In this document: positions 23,837 through 31,689 of the stretch, one piece after another
Position numbering within the stretch: the first letter of the stretch is position 1
Layout of the letters: every line of letters begins with the position of its first letter
DNA from: a virus
DNA: 64,000 nt
Direction: 5' to 3' (one strand)
Virus record (IMG/VR): IMGVR_UViG_3300025009_000094
Coordinates: 1-64,000 of that record
Translations under genes and position numbers: made by a program
The notes under the pieces: generated by a model
What the model was told of the DNA's origin: nothing
Database searches by the model: none
Seen by the model: the letters and a program-made list of their open reading frames with translations, nothing else

Positions 23837-24525
23837 TTTGATTCCTCGCTTTCCCCATTTGTAATAACATCGCTCAAGTCGATCTGCTCTTTAGCTAATT
23901 GAATAGCAAGTTTATACACTCTTTCGTGCCTTGTTCCTGCGTGGGTATCGATAACAGATTTTTCAAAATCATCTATGCTCCCAAGGAAGCAGCCACAAAC
24001 AACGTGAATATGGTTTGTCTTGACTCGAAAAAATGTTGTGAATCCATTTCGTGATCCGATAGCCCCGAGTTGAAATAGGTGGTTTACCTTAGACACCCGA
24101 GCATTGCCAGAAACCTGAGCATCGCCAAACACCCGAGCATTGCCAAACACCCGAGCATTGCCAGAAACCTGAGCATTGCCAAACACCCGAGCATTGCCAG
24201 AAACCTGAGCATCGCCAGACACCCGAGCATTGCCAAAAACCTGAGCATCGCCAGAAACCTGAGCATTGCCAAACACCCGAGCATTGCCAGAAACCTGAGC
24301 ATCGCCAGACACCCGAGCATTGCCAAAAACCTGAGCATCGCCAGACACCCAAGCATCGCCAGACACCCAAGCATCGCCAGACTGATCAACATTTTCTTCC
24401 TTCTCGACATATCCACCTAGTTCTCCAAGTTCCACGTTGCCGAATTTGATGAGGGCCTTAATCCTAAAAAGTTTTCTGCCTAAAAAGGTCACGAACTCAC
24501 TTGTTAATTCAAATTTCTTTTGCAT
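23833..24525 (-). CDS. Hexapeptide-repeat (bactofilin-like) protein
   Basis: 230 residues. Residues 50-145 hold about sixteen 6-residue units alternating as SGDAQV and FGNARV, expected to form a left-handed beta-helix. Before it is a KLFRIKALIKFGNVELGELG stretch, and after it a C-terminal domain (HLFQLGAIGSRNGFTT) seen in similar phage proteins. The repeat is exact at DNA level in places, so its length may vary between relatives. Function unknown; a scaffold or sensor role is possible. Confidence 0.7.
   Translation of the reverse strand: MQKKFELTSEFVTFLGRKLFRIKALIKFGNVELGELGGYVEKEENVDQSGDAWVSGDAWVSGDAQVFGNARVSGDAQVSGNARVFGNAQVSGDAQVFGNARVSGDAQVSGNARVFGNAQVSGNARVFGNARVFGDAQVSGNARVSKVNHLFQLGAIGSRNGFTTFFRVKTNHIHVVCGCFLGSIDDFEKSVIDTHAGTRHERVYKLAIQLAKEQIDLSDVITNGESEESN
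24090..24380. repeat. 18-bp tandem repeats inside the hexapeptide-repeat gene
   Basis: Units such as CCAGAAACCTGAGCATCG and CCAAACACCCGAGCATTG (plus strand) repeat head to tail about 16 times. They are coding and not a CRISPR: there are no spacers. Confidence 0.85.
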
Positions 24526-24562
24526 TTAATTCACTTTCTTTCATTTAATTTAGACCTGTACC

Positions 24563-24694
24563 CTACTTTGCTAACTTCTTAGATTTGGCATCAACCGCCG
24601 CCCAGTAGCCAAGCCCTCCCTTGTTCTCGCGTAATCTACGCTCTATTGCTTTTAATTCCTCAGCCTTAGTCATTGACGCTAGTGATTTACTCAT
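24563..24694 (-). CDS. Small helical protein, unknown
   Basis: 43 residues (MSKSLASMTKAEELKAIERR, then GYWAAVDAKSKKLAK), AAGGA 6 nt before the ATG. No family known. Confidence 0.5.
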   Translation of the reverse strand: MSKSLASMTKAEELKAIERRLRENKGGLGYWAAVDAKSKKLAK

Positions 24695-24716
24695 TCAAAT
24701 TCCTTCTTTCTCTTAA

Positions 24717-24896
24717 TTAATACCTCGTTAAAATCCCATGACTAATCTCTGCCACTCGGATAACATCCGATAGACTTGTCCTACGCTTAAAACTAATGTT
24801 GTTGACCATAATGTCAGTCGTGGTTAGGTCCATGAGGTGTGCGAATTGGGTTGTGGTTAGCGGACCTGTACGAGATTCGAGGATTGTTCTGAGCAT
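24717..24896 (-). CDS. Small protein overlapping the antirepressor end
   Basis: 59 residues (MLRTILESRTGPLTTTQFAH, then SLSDVIRVAEISHGI). Strong GGGAGG 9 nt before the ATG, but the first 40 nt overlap the antirepressor gene in another frame. The composition looks like a small DNA-binding helix set; unproven. Confidence 0.5.
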   Translation of the reverse strand: MLRTILESRTGPLTTTQFAHLMDLTTTDIMVNNISFKRRTSLSDVIRVAEISHGILTRY

Positions 24897-25660
24897 TGGG
24901 CTGATCCTCCCTTGAATTTATTAATAAAGTAGACCATCCCTTTTCCTGTAACTTTTGTGGTCGTCGTAGCCCTAACGCTTCCGTCTGGATTATTGATAGT
25001 TCGCTTTTTGATCTCGAACAGTCCAAGTTCCATACTGTATTGAGTTGGTTGGTTGAAACTCTCACCTTTCTTTTTGATGAGGTATCCTTCTTCGCGAAGT
25101 TTTTCAAACAAACGATTCTGCCCAACTTCAATTCCGTTTTGCCTGAGTATTTTAGCAAGTTCACCGATGAGGATCGTGTTATTCGATACTTCCAGGGCTT
25201 CAGCAAAGATAACCTTCGGACGTTGGGCTTCAAGTTGAAGGGTAAGTGATTTGGTTTGCTCTGCCTCAATAATCCACGCCTTTGCTCTTTCTATTGGGTC
25301 TTCAATCATGTAGGAGTCGTTTGCACGTAATAGTTTTACTGCGTAATAATCGTCAACCAGCATTTCGTATGCTTCCCACGCTTTGTCAGTGTTCAAGGAT
25401 TTTGCATGAAGCCACGCTCCTTTTTCGGGCCATAGATAGAGCTTGTTAATATTCGGCGGCAAATCAATTTGATTTTTTGCCCTAAAATCCTTTAGTGCTG
25501 CGCCTTCGAGTAAAATATAATGCTTTCCTTCGGTATACCGTTCTTTGTTGCGATTAAAGTTGTTTACTATAAGTTGAGCGTCAGACTCGTATGATTCCGC
25601 TAATTGAGACGTGGTTAGAATTCTTTGTCCTTGATATTCGATTGGAATTAAATTACTCAT
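24857..25660 (-). CDS. Phage antirepressor (ORF6N-type plus KilA-C/ANT domain)
   Basis: 267 residues. The N-terminal part (IPIEYQGQRILTTSQLAESY, KHYILLEGAALKDF) is an ORF6N-type DNA-binding domain; the C-terminal part (ILIGELAKILRQNGIEVGQN, RLFEKLREEGYL) is an ANT/KilA-C domain. Such proteins counter the CI-type repressor during induction. GGAGG is 6 nt before the ATG. Confidence 0.8.
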   Translation of the reverse strand: MSNLIPIEYQGQRILTTSQLAESYESDAQLIVNNFNRNKERYTEGKHYILLEGAALKDFRAKNQIDLPPNINKLYLWPEKGAWLHAKSLNTDKAWEAYEMLVDDYYAVKLLRANDSYMIEDPIERAKAWIIEAEQTKSLTLQLEAQRPKVIFAEALEVSNNTILIGELAKILRQNGIEVGQNRLFEKLREEGYLIKKKGESFNQPTQYSMELGLFEIKKRTINNPDGSVRATTTTKVTGKGMVYFINKFKGGSAQCSEQSSNLVQVR

Positions 25661-25916
25661 GCCTGTCCTCCCCATTCGCTACACTACCCTCGATACTGAG
25701 TTGCAAAAACTCCAAGTCTCGCACCTGCTTTTTCAGCGACGAAATCTTTTCGCCGATCATCGAATTAATAAGAAATGCTGAACTTGCCTTATGTGTCAAC
25801 GAGTTATTATTAAATGTCTGATGAACATACTGGCGACTAACCCCGTACCTTTCGGCAACATCGCCGCCATTAAAACCCGTCAGTCGTTTGAACTCATCCA
25901 CTAGTGTTTTCTCCGT
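25653..25916 (-). CDS. Helix-turn-helix protein with apparent ACG start
   Basis: 87 residues reading TEKTLVDEFKRLTGFNGGDV and AERYGVSRQYVHQTFNN, a clear helix-turn-helix, then a coiled-coil end. A perfect AAGGAGG lies 8 nt before ACG; no ATG, GTG or TTG sits at a usable distance. A start at the ATG 25952 without a ribosome site is possible and would add 12 residues (whose DNA includes the AAGGAGG). It is the first gene of the operon part driven leftwards from 26 kb. Confidence 0.6.
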   Translation of the reverse strand, partial: TEKTLVDEFKRLTGFNGGDVAERYGVSRQYVHQTFNNNSLTHKASSAFLINSMIGEKISSLKKQVRDLEFLQLSIEGSVANGEDRHE

Positions 25917-26004
25917 TGTCTTCACCTCCTTGACGAAACGATTCCAAAACATTCATTTTCTAATACTTTTTTGCAAATTTGTAATAAATTAATTGAAAAA
26001 CCTC

Positions 26005-26340
26005 TTGTAAAGCTAGTTCAAATGATGTATATTAGACACAGTTAAACAAGAGCGTAGCAAACAAGCCCCTTGGGTTACGGTAGTGTTTAATGCAGGTACT
26101 TCAATACCTGAATCGTTCGTTGGGACGGACAAATTATTTAGAGCTTAGGCTCACTAGGCATATTCTCGTTCTCACAATGTTGGTAGCATTGTTAGGATGG
26201 GAATGTGCCAAACTGGTAAACAAATCTGAATGCGATCAATCTTCCTCTTTTTGCCTGGTAAGCATTAAGGGGATGATTGTGGTTGAAAAGATTTACGAAA
26301 GTAAGAATAAAATAATGCGCTAGGCTTGATATCCTAGCTT
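26005..26340 (+). other. Plus-strand transcription unit, small membrane peptide or RNA
   Basis: TTGTAA (26005-26010), 17 nt, TATATT (26028-26033) form a good promoter. A hairpin GCTAGG/CCTAGC at 26320-26340 could terminate it. The only longer frame (26090-26323, 77 codons) has no ribosome site and holds a hydrophobic stretch (RHILVLTMLVALLGW). The transcript also has a CAGGTA/TACCTG hairpin near its start. It may be a regulatory RNA or encode a small membrane peptide. Confidence 0.4.
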
Positions 26341-26346
26341 CATTGG

Positions 26347-26865
26347 CTAACACTTGATACTCGTTAGGTCATCCTTGTCCATTGGTCTGAAGTCTCCGAA
26401 GTATTTGATCTCAGCTTCCTTTCGGACAGCTATGGCATCTTCGATATTTCTAAATGTTCCCAAATATTTATTCTTCCCCCCTGTCCCTATCATAACCACC
26501 CATTTTCCTTGATTTTTAATAACTCCCGTTGTTCCTGATGTGTTATTAGAATGGGTACTCCTGTTTCTATAGTTTTCAGTAGGTGTACAAATTCTTAAAT
26601 TGCTTCTCCGGTTATCCAATGCGTTTCGGTTTATGTGGTCTATCTGCATACCGACAGGGGCATCAATTAGCCACCCTTGGAGTCCTTTTTTACCTCCAGT
26701 AACGCGTACTCGGCGATATGGGTGCTTATACGCCCTCCATGAAGCCGTAAGCTCCATAACTCGTGGCAAGTCATCCGTATCAATGATTGCTTCATAGCTA
26801 ACATCATCACACGTCTTTAGGAATACAACCGTGATATCTCCTGCAATAACAAAACAGTTTTTCAT
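26347..26865 (-). CDS. HNH endonuclease with AP2-like DNA-binding domain
   Basis: 172 residues. MQIDHINRNALDNRRSNLR is an HNH motif; TGVIKNQGKWVVMIGTGGKN and YLGTFRNIEDAIAVRKEAEI form an AP2/ERF-like domain. This is a common free-standing homing endonuclease of phages. It starts right at the stop of the Cro-like gene, between the immunity switch and the antirepressor. Confidence 0.85.
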   Translation of the reverse strand: MKNCFVIAGDITVVFLKTCDDVSYEAIIDTDDLPRVMELTASWRAYKHPYRRVRVTGGKKGLQGWLIDAPVGMQIDHINRNALDNRRSNLRICTPTENYRNRSTHSNNTSGTTGVIKNQGKWVVMIGTGGKNKYLGTFRNIEDAIAVRKEAEIKYFGDFRPMDKDDLTSIKC

Positions 26866-27080
26866 TATTCCTCCTTAAACAAATCTGCCATACTGCATCC
26901 GAGGACCTTAGCCAACTTACCCAAGAACTTAACAGTTGGCATCTTCTTTCCTCTGATCGTGTCGCTAATTGGAGGGTTAGACACTCCTGCTAGTCTTGCT
27001 AACTCAAACTGCTTCAGGCCCCTTTGATCCATATACTTCTTTACGTTCTTTCCGACCACAGAAGTCTCTAATGTTTGCAT
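26865..27080 (-). CDS. Cro-like repressor
   Basis: 71 residues, a single helix-turn-helix of the Cro/CI type (LKQFELARLAGVSNPPISDT). First gene of the leftward early operon and divergent from the CI-like gene, so it takes the place of Cro. AGGTGG lies upstream of the ATG. The minus promoter 27190-27162 drives it. Confidence 0.8.
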   Translation of the reverse strand: MQTLETSVVGKNVKKYMDQRGLKQFELARLAGVSNPPISDTIRGKKMPTVKFLGKLAKVLGCSMADLFKEE

Positions 27081-27110
27081 TTTTATAATTCACCACCTAT
27101 CTATTCTCTA

Positions 27111-27190
27111 TTAGCGAACGTCCTGTTAAAAAATATGGGACGTTCGCTTGTCCATAGTTATATTATATTCGCTAATGGATAATTAGTCAA
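27111..27190. promoter_or_regulatory. Immunity switch: early promoter and operators
   Basis: On the minus strand TTGACT (27190-27185), 17 nt and TATAAT (27167-27162) form the early promoter. The half-site TTCGCTAA (27168-27175) is in its spacer; TTAGCGAA recurs at 27111-27118. An 11-bp perfect inverted repeat (AGCGAACGTCC 27113-27123, GGACGTTCGCT 27138-27148) lies just downstream. These are probable operators for the two divergent repressors. Confidence 0.7.
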
Positions 27191-27228
27191 CAGATATTCT
27201 ACTATAGATAAAGATTATTTATGACGTT

Positions 27229-27257
27229 TTGTTTAAGGAAATTTATTGGGCATACTA
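27229..27257 (+). promoter_or_regulatory. Possible promoter of the CI-like gene
   Basis: TTGTTT (27229-27234), 17 nt, ATACTA (27252-27257). If used, transcription begins after the ATG at 27221, which supports a start nearer 27290. Confidence 0.4.
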
Positions 27258-27289
27258 CTACTGTAATAATTGATAAGGAGGTGATTAAA

Positions 27290-27670
27290 ATAAACATCGG
27301 GGAAAAGGTTAGGTATTTACGAGAGATACGCGGATACTCACTGACCAAGCTTTCTGAGTTAAGCGATGTCTCGCTTCCTTATTTAAGCGAAATTGAGAAC
27401 CACAAGAAGACTCCCTCGAATAAAGCGTTAACAAAAATAGCCAAAACCCTCAATGCCAACACGTGGTTCTTTATGGATGACAATGCGTTAAGCTTTGAGG
27501 AGATGATAAAGCTATCAGATTATGAACCGCCGGAGGATATTGTTGAATTCTTCGCTACGCGCGAAAGTCTACCTTACGCTATACTTGCCCGCGAATTTCA
27601 TGATGAAAAAATAGACCCAATTTTCCTCCGCGAACTCCTAGAGTCAATCAAGAAAATGAAATCTAAATAG
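27290..27670 (+). CDS. CI-like repressor, apparent ATA start
   Basis: 126 residues. INIGEKVRYLREIRGYSLTK and LPYLSEIENHKKTP form a Xre/CI-type helix-turn-helix; the C-terminal half is acidic and helical. It most likely maintains lysogeny by blocking the early promoter. A full AAGGAGGTGAT site is followed 5-8 nt later by ATA; the nearest ATG (27221) has no ribosome site and would add 23 odd residues. No peptidase motif is seen, so induction may use the antirepressor. Confidence 0.75.
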   Translation: MNIGEKVRYLREIRGYSLTKLSELSDVSLPYLSEIENHKKTPSNKALTKIAKTLNANTWFFMDDNALSFEEMIKLSDYEPPEDIVEFFATRESLPYAILAREFHDEKIDPIFLRELLESIKKMKSK

Positions 27671-27684
27671 CATATATTTATTAC

Positions 27685-27735
27685 GAATATACTGATTCCT
27701 CAGTCGGAATATAAGGTATATTCTATTTTTTTTGA
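27685..27735 (+). terminator. Terminator after the repressor gene
   Basis: GAATATAC (27685-27692) pairs with GTATATTC (27716-27723), followed by TATTTTTTTTTG. Confidence 0.7.
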
Positions 27736-27863
27736 GTATTAATAGATAAAATGTAATATCAAATCAGAATTATTGTTTCGATGACCCCCTAAAAGAATTT
27801 AGTTATATTGTATCATAATGGTAATAGTGGTAATTATTCTGACAAGAAAGGAAGTTTTGCTGT

Positions 27864-28076
27864 GTGGTAGTTGCAAAGGATTTGGGGGGATACTTTCATT
27901 ATGTGGTAGTTGATAAGGATTTAGTTCTGGTTGATCCATCGTACATGCAGGAGTATTTAGAAAAGCATCAGGTCGAGAAATTACCGTTCCGCAAGAGAAG
28001 GCCTATGTTGTGTATTGCCCTTAAAGCATTGGTCTGTGTTTATGTCGTTGGCGTAGTGATTCACATTATTCTTTGA
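27864..28076 (+). CDS. Small protein with C-terminal membrane helix
   Basis: 70 residues from a GTG with AAAGGAAG about 9 nt upstream. The end (LCIALKALVCVYVVGVVIHI) is a membrane helix. The short units VVAKDL and VVVDKDL are repeated. Unknown function; it precedes the replication region. Confidence 0.5.
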   Translation: MVVAKDLGGYFHYVVVDKDLVLVDPSYMQEYLEKHQVEKLPFRKRRPMLCIALKALVCVYVVGVVIHIIL

Positions 28077-28092
28077 AATTTGAAGGATTGAA

Positions 28093-28183
28093 AGGTTAAC
28101 CTGTCGAATTAGGCATAAGGGAAACCCCCTGAGACTCCACCGCCAAAGTGATTCTCAAGGGGCTTACTAGACAGGGGTAACCT
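28093..28183. other. Nested imperfect hairpin upstream of the Rep gene
   Basis: AGGTTAACCTGTC (28093-28105) faces GACAGGGGTAACCT (28170-28183), and inside it AAACCCCCTGAGA faces TTCTCAAGGGGCTT. The element is about 90 nt and could be a single-strand initiation site, a copy-control RNA or a structured leader. No gene overlaps it. Confidence 0.45.
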
Positions 28184-28264
28184 GTGCTTTATGTTGTGAT
28201 TACATTATAAGGCATAAGGTCAACCCTTGTCTATCCTAAATGGATTTGATTGGGGTTTTTTATT

Positions 28265-28666
28265 GTGCAAAAAGATATTCCTAAAATGTCATCCGAGTAC
28301 AAGTCTGATTTACTCATACATGACGGGCACCTGGTCGTCATTCAGGAGAGGCTAGTTAAGGTTCTAGGACTCGATAAAGCCGTGTTCGTACAAAAGCTAC
28401 ACTATTGGCTCAACACTGAATCGGGGGTCGTTATAGACCGCAGGAGATGGGTGTATAACACCTATGAACAATGGCGCAAACAATCTCCCTGGTGGTCAGC
28501 CATGACAATAAGGAGAATGGTTAAGGACCTTGAGGGGTTAGGGGTAGTTGTTAGCGTTGAATTAAACGGAGATAAGGGAGATCATACCAAGTGGTACACC
28601 ATTGATTATGGCAAGTTAAACAAGTTATGGGAAGACTATTTAGAGAAGAATAGTGAGCATTTATAG
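28265..28666 (+). CDS. Replication initiator (winged helix)
   Basis: 133 residues. KAVFVQKLHYWLNTES and WVYNTYEQWRKQSPWWSAMT belong to a winged-helix family of phage/plasmid replication proteins. The GTG start follows GGGG by 9 nt. The origin repeats begin 37 nt after its stop, which is the usual initiator-origin arrangement. The C-terminal extension found in longer relatives is missing. Confidence 0.7.
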   Translation: MQKDIPKMSSEYKSDLLIHDGHLVVIQERLVKVLGLDKAVFVQKLHYWLNTESGVVIDRRRWVYNTYEQWRKQSPWWSAMTIRRMVKDLEGLGVVVSVELNGDKGDHTKWYTIDYGKLNKLWEDYLEKNSEHL

Positions 28667-28678
28667 GGGTTGCAGGAC

Positions 28679-28835
28679 TTATCCACAGGTGATAGTGGTC
28701 GTCTGATCAAAATGAACAGACGGTGCCTGATCAAAATGAACAGACGCGTCTGATCAAAATGAACAGATCTACTAATACATAAATAACTACGCATAAATAA
28801 CTTATACATATTATCTTAACAATGAGTTATCCACA
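28679..28835. other. Putative replication origin (DnaA boxes, iterons, AT-rich tract)
   Basis: Two perfect DnaA boxes TTATCCACA (28679-28687 and 28827-28835) flank three direct repeats of CTGATCAAAATGAACAGA at 28703, 28727 and 28750 (23-24 nt apart, about two helix turns) and an AT-rich stretch at 28768-28820. Rep binding, DnaA binding and melting sites are thus all present. The boundaries are as seen; the role is inferred. Confidence 0.75.
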
Positions 28836-28851
28836 GGGGAGATGAAATATT

Positions 28852-29397
28852 ATGTATTTAACGCTAAAGCAGATAGCAGAGAGAGCTGGAATTGGAGCCA
28901 GCCTTGCCGCCTTCTACCGTGATCGATTTGGAGAATATCTAAAAGTATCGGGTGAAGGACGGAATCGTAAGTACGATGAGTCAAATATCGAACTATTTAT
29001 GCTTGTCGCTCGACATTACAAAGAAGGTTTAGACTACGACCAAATAAAGCAGAACCTTGATAATAAGTATGGATACTCCGTGCCGAATTCAACTGAATTA
29101 GCAGGGAACAGTAATACAAAAGTAGCCCAACAAGAAGATTTAGCGCATACTATCCGTCACGTCCTCCTCGAAGAACTTACTAAGCAGAATAGAATTATCC
29201 TCCAACTACAAGAGGAACTCGATGATATGAGGGCAGAGTTTAATGAAGGGTTTGCAGGGGTCAATAAGAAGGTCGAGGATGGACATAGGGACGTAGAGAG
29301 TAGGGACATTGAGGTATTACAACGACTCAATGATATTAAAGTGATACAACAACAACGCAATAAGCCGCTATGGAGGAGGATATTCAACCGGACATGA
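28852..29397 (+). CDS. MerR/RacA-like coiled-coil DNA-binding protein
   Basis: 181 residues. An N-terminal MerR-type helix-turn-helix (MYLTLKQIAERAGIGASLAA) is followed by a long coiled coil (LTKQNRIILQLQEELDDMRA) and a basic C-terminus (KPLWRRIFNRT) that may bind membrane. The layout resembles RacA and plasmid segregation proteins. It starts 16 nt after the second DnaA box, so a partition or copy-number role is plausible. Confidence 0.55.
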   Translation: MYLTLKQIAERAGIGASLAAFYRDRFGEYLKVSGEGRNRKYDESNIELFMLVARHYKEGLDYDQIKQNLDNKYGYSVPNSTELAGNSNTKVAQQEDLAHTIRHVLLEELTKQNRIILQLQEELDDMRAEFNEGFAGVNKKVEDGHRDVESRDIEVLQRLNDIKVIQQQRNKPLWRRIFNRT

Positions 29398-29416
29398 TAT
29401 GTCTGGTTTCTTTTTT
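29386..29416 (+). terminator. Strong terminator
   Basis: AACCGGACA (29386-29394) pairs with TGTCTGGTT (29400-29408, one G-T pair), then TCTTTTTT. Confidence 0.8.
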
Positions 29417-29511
29417 GCATAAATTTAACAGGAATAACGGACAAATAGTAAGGAGTATTGATAATCATTAAACGTTTATTGAGACGTTGAAGGGATGGTG
29501 TTAAACGTTGA

Positions 29512-30873
29512 ATGAAGAAAGATAACAATTTTGCAAAGGAAATAAAGGAAAGCGTTATGCGAGCCATTTATCGTGGTCCATCGGAAGAGATCCCTTCGTT
29601 GGTGTGGGATTGTATAGAAATTCTCTATCAGAAAGCCCCCATGAAACCCTTCATATTCAAGCGCACCCTACTTTCCCCAAAAGAAAAACAAGGCATGAAT
29701 CCGAGTCTTCCCAATAAACTCAATCCTCAAGAAATAGTCCGTTGGGTAATACACAAGCCGAAACTAAAGCAAACATGGTTGTTGGTTGTTTATCTGCCAC
29801 CAGGATGTAGTTATGAGGAATTTATCAGCAAGAAACATTACTTTTCTAGTGCCGTAGGAGGTTCTTGTCAGATAGAACGCAATGGCGAAGCGATTTATAT
29901 GACCATCTCAAATATTCACCTATCCAGTAAGTACACCTATGAATTTGATCCGCGACCATACTTAAAAAAGATGGCGATCCCCATCTATCTTGGAAAAACG
30001 GCCAATGGGATCATCGTTGAAGACTTTACCAAGATAGTATCCCTGTTCGTTGCAGGATTAAGGGATACGGGCAAAACAGTCACATTCCATCAAGCTATCT
30101 ATACTTGCCTAAACATCGATCGGATCATGAAAGGAAACTACATCCAAGTCGCTATAATTGACCCAAAACTTAAAGAGCTTCAATACTTCGAGGATTATGG
30201 AGCGGTATGGACGCATGAACCGGAGGAGTCCATTCAATTGCTCAAATTAATCCAAGAAGCAAATAAGCAACGAAAGAACATCATCGGAACCAAGGCTAAT
30301 AATATCATTGAGTACAATTCGGTAGCCAATGACCCCATACCCTATATTATGCTGTTTGTGGATGAGGTTGACATGGTTGGTTCGGACAATGATTGCGCCA
30401 AAATACTCATAGAATCTGTGCAGAAATATCGTTCGCAGGGGATATATTTAATCGCATCGACACAAAGGCCGGATGCCACATCTTTTGGTAAAGGAAACTC
30501 ATTTTCAAAGTTCAAGTCTCAATTTGAAGCAAGAATGTGTTACCGGATGACCGATGAGCTTAATAGTCGTATGGTTATCGAAACCGGAAGCGCAGCGCAT
30601 TTGCCAAAGATACCAGGCAGGGCAATTTATAAATACGACAGGGAGGTTGAAATCCAAGCACCTTATTTTCCTAGTAGAATCAAGGATGAAGAGCAATTCC
30701 ACCAACTAATGTCCCAACTCCCACAAATACCCCTACCATATCACGACATAGAAGGAGAGGTATATAATCATGAACCAAACTACCCACGTCCAAGGCAGAG
30801 TACGCGATCAACGAGTCCTAGCGCATCTAAGAGCTTGCAGCGTCTTGTCTCAGGAGCAAATCCATTTGCTTGA
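29512..30873 (+). CDS. FtsK/TraB-like DNA translocase ATPase
   Basis: 453 residues. Walker A AGLRDTGKT (181-189), Walker B IMLFVDEVD (279-287) and LIASTQRPDATSF fit the FtsK/SpoIIIE motor. No N-terminal membrane helices are seen. Plasmid members pump double-stranded DNA between cells or during segregation. Gene order with the replication-relaxation protein (overlap 104 nt), small membrane protein and M23 peptidase is that of plasmids rather than of phages. Confidence 0.8.
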   Translation: MKKDNNFAKEIKESVMRAIYRGPSEEIPSLVWDCIEILYQKAPMKPFIFKRTLLSPKEKQGMNPSLPNKLNPQEIVRWVIHKPKLKQTWLLVVYLPPGCSYEEFISKKHYFSSAVGGSCQIERNGEAIYMTISNIHLSSKYTYEFDPRPYLKKMAIPIYLGKTANGIIVEDFTKIVSLFVAGLRDTGKTVTFHQAIYTCLNIDRIMKGNYIQVAIIDPKLKELQYFEDYGAVWTHEPEESIQLLKLIQEANKQRKNIIGTKANNIIEYNSVANDPIPYIMLFVDEVDMVGSDNDCAKILIESVQKYRSQGIYLIASTQRPDATSFGKGNSFSKFKSQFEARMCYRMTDELNSRMVIETGSAAHLPKIPGRAIYKYDREVEIQAPYFPSRIKDEEQFHQLMSQLPQIPLPYHDIEGEVYNHEPNYPRPRQSTRSTSPSASKSLQRLVSGANPFA

Positions 30874-31471
30874 ATTTTGGAATGTCAGCCGAGAAATGTC
30901 TCATCGCTGTACAAAAAGATTGGAAAGGGATAAGCTGATCCGCAGAATCAGGATATCGTGGAGCGATATGCCTGACTGGTTCTATCTTTATGACGAGAAA
31001 AGGCCGGACCAAATTCAGCACAGACTAGGAAAGTCTTGGATTTATGTCGCCTGGCACATGAAAGTATTAGACTCTTATGGTATCCAATCTCTCAACTATT
31101 TCAAGTCAGAGAATAGGAAGTTTTATGAGCAAGACAAATCATTTCCCATCCCGGACTGCTATGGAGTTATTAATCACAAGGTATATGGTGACATCTTTAG
31201 TTTTGGGGAGTTCCAGGTAAATGAATCTAGTAACTCATGGAATAAGAACTATCGAGCATTATTTGATACTCTCGCGTCAGACCAATACCTCTCCTTAATT
31301 GTAGTCACAACCGGATCATATGACGCGATTAAAGAGCAGGTATACAAGGAATTTTCAGGCACCAAGAATGTCAGGCTAGAATTTTACACCATCGATAAAT
31401 TAAGGGATTTATGTTGGAGAATCGTACTCATCAAAAGGGAGGAAGTAAGAAGAAAGGAGTTGACGGAATGA
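30770..31471 (+). CDS. Replication-relaxation family protein
   Basis: 233 residues. It has an N-terminal helix-turn-helix-like segment (RDQRVLAHLRACSVLSQEQI) and a middle with WHMKVLDSYGIQSLNYFKSE, as in the PF13814-type proteins of Gram-positive plasmids. They are thought to help plasmid transfer or replication near FtsK-like genes. Its start lies within the FtsK-like gene with GGAGAGG upstream. Confidence 0.65.
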   Translation: MNQTTHVQGRVRDQRVLAHLRACSVLSQEQIHLLEFWNVSREMSHRCTKRLERDKLIRRIRISWSDMPDWFYLYDEKRPDQIQHRLGKSWIYVAWHMKVLDSYGIQSLNYFKSENRKFYEQDKSFPIPDCYGVINHKVYGDIFSFGEFQVNESSNSWNKNYRALFDTLASDQYLSLIVVTTGSYDAIKEQVYKEFSGTKNVRLEFYTIDKLRDLCWRIVLIKREEVRRKELTE

Positions 31472-31689
31472 ATCCTGCTGAAATAGCCCTCAAAAACATG
31501 CACCTAGTTTTGAAGATCGCAGCCGCATTATTTGTGTTCGGAATCGGGCTGGATATCTTTGGCTATAGTCGCTTTAAAATATACGTCAACATATTTGCTA
31601 TAGCAGCACTCGCAGTAATGGTTATAAGTGCTTTGTCTGGATTCATGGGAGCCGCCGAATCGGTAAGCAATGGAACATGGCCCAAATGA
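31468..31689 (+). CDS. Small two-helix membrane protein
   Basis: 73 residues. Two hydrophobic helices (LVLKIAAALFVFGIGLDIFG and YVNIFAIAALAVMVISALSG). AAAGGAG is 8 nt before the chosen ATG. It overlaps both neighbours and may be a small transfer/secretion membrane component. Confidence 0.6.
   Translation: MNPAEIALKNMHLVLKIAAALFVFGIGLDIFGYSRFKIYVNIFAIAALAVMVISALSGFMGAAESVSNGTWPK

Noticed and set aside
24079-24420. Long antisense frames and a regular repeat array (CRISPR-like)
   Set aside because: The repeat unit is 18 bp without spacers and codes for hexapeptides in the minus-strand gene; the frames on the other strand and in other phases simply mirror the repeats.
26005-26340. Arbitrium-type peptide signalling system
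   Set aside because: The peptide frame lacks a signal-peptide cleavage layout and ribosome site, and no AimR-like TPR receptor gene is nearby.
27221-27289. Repressor start at the ATG 27221
   Set aside because: No ribosome site, it overlaps a probable promoter, and the 23 extra residues do not fit the family; a full AAGGAGGTGAT site points to 27290.
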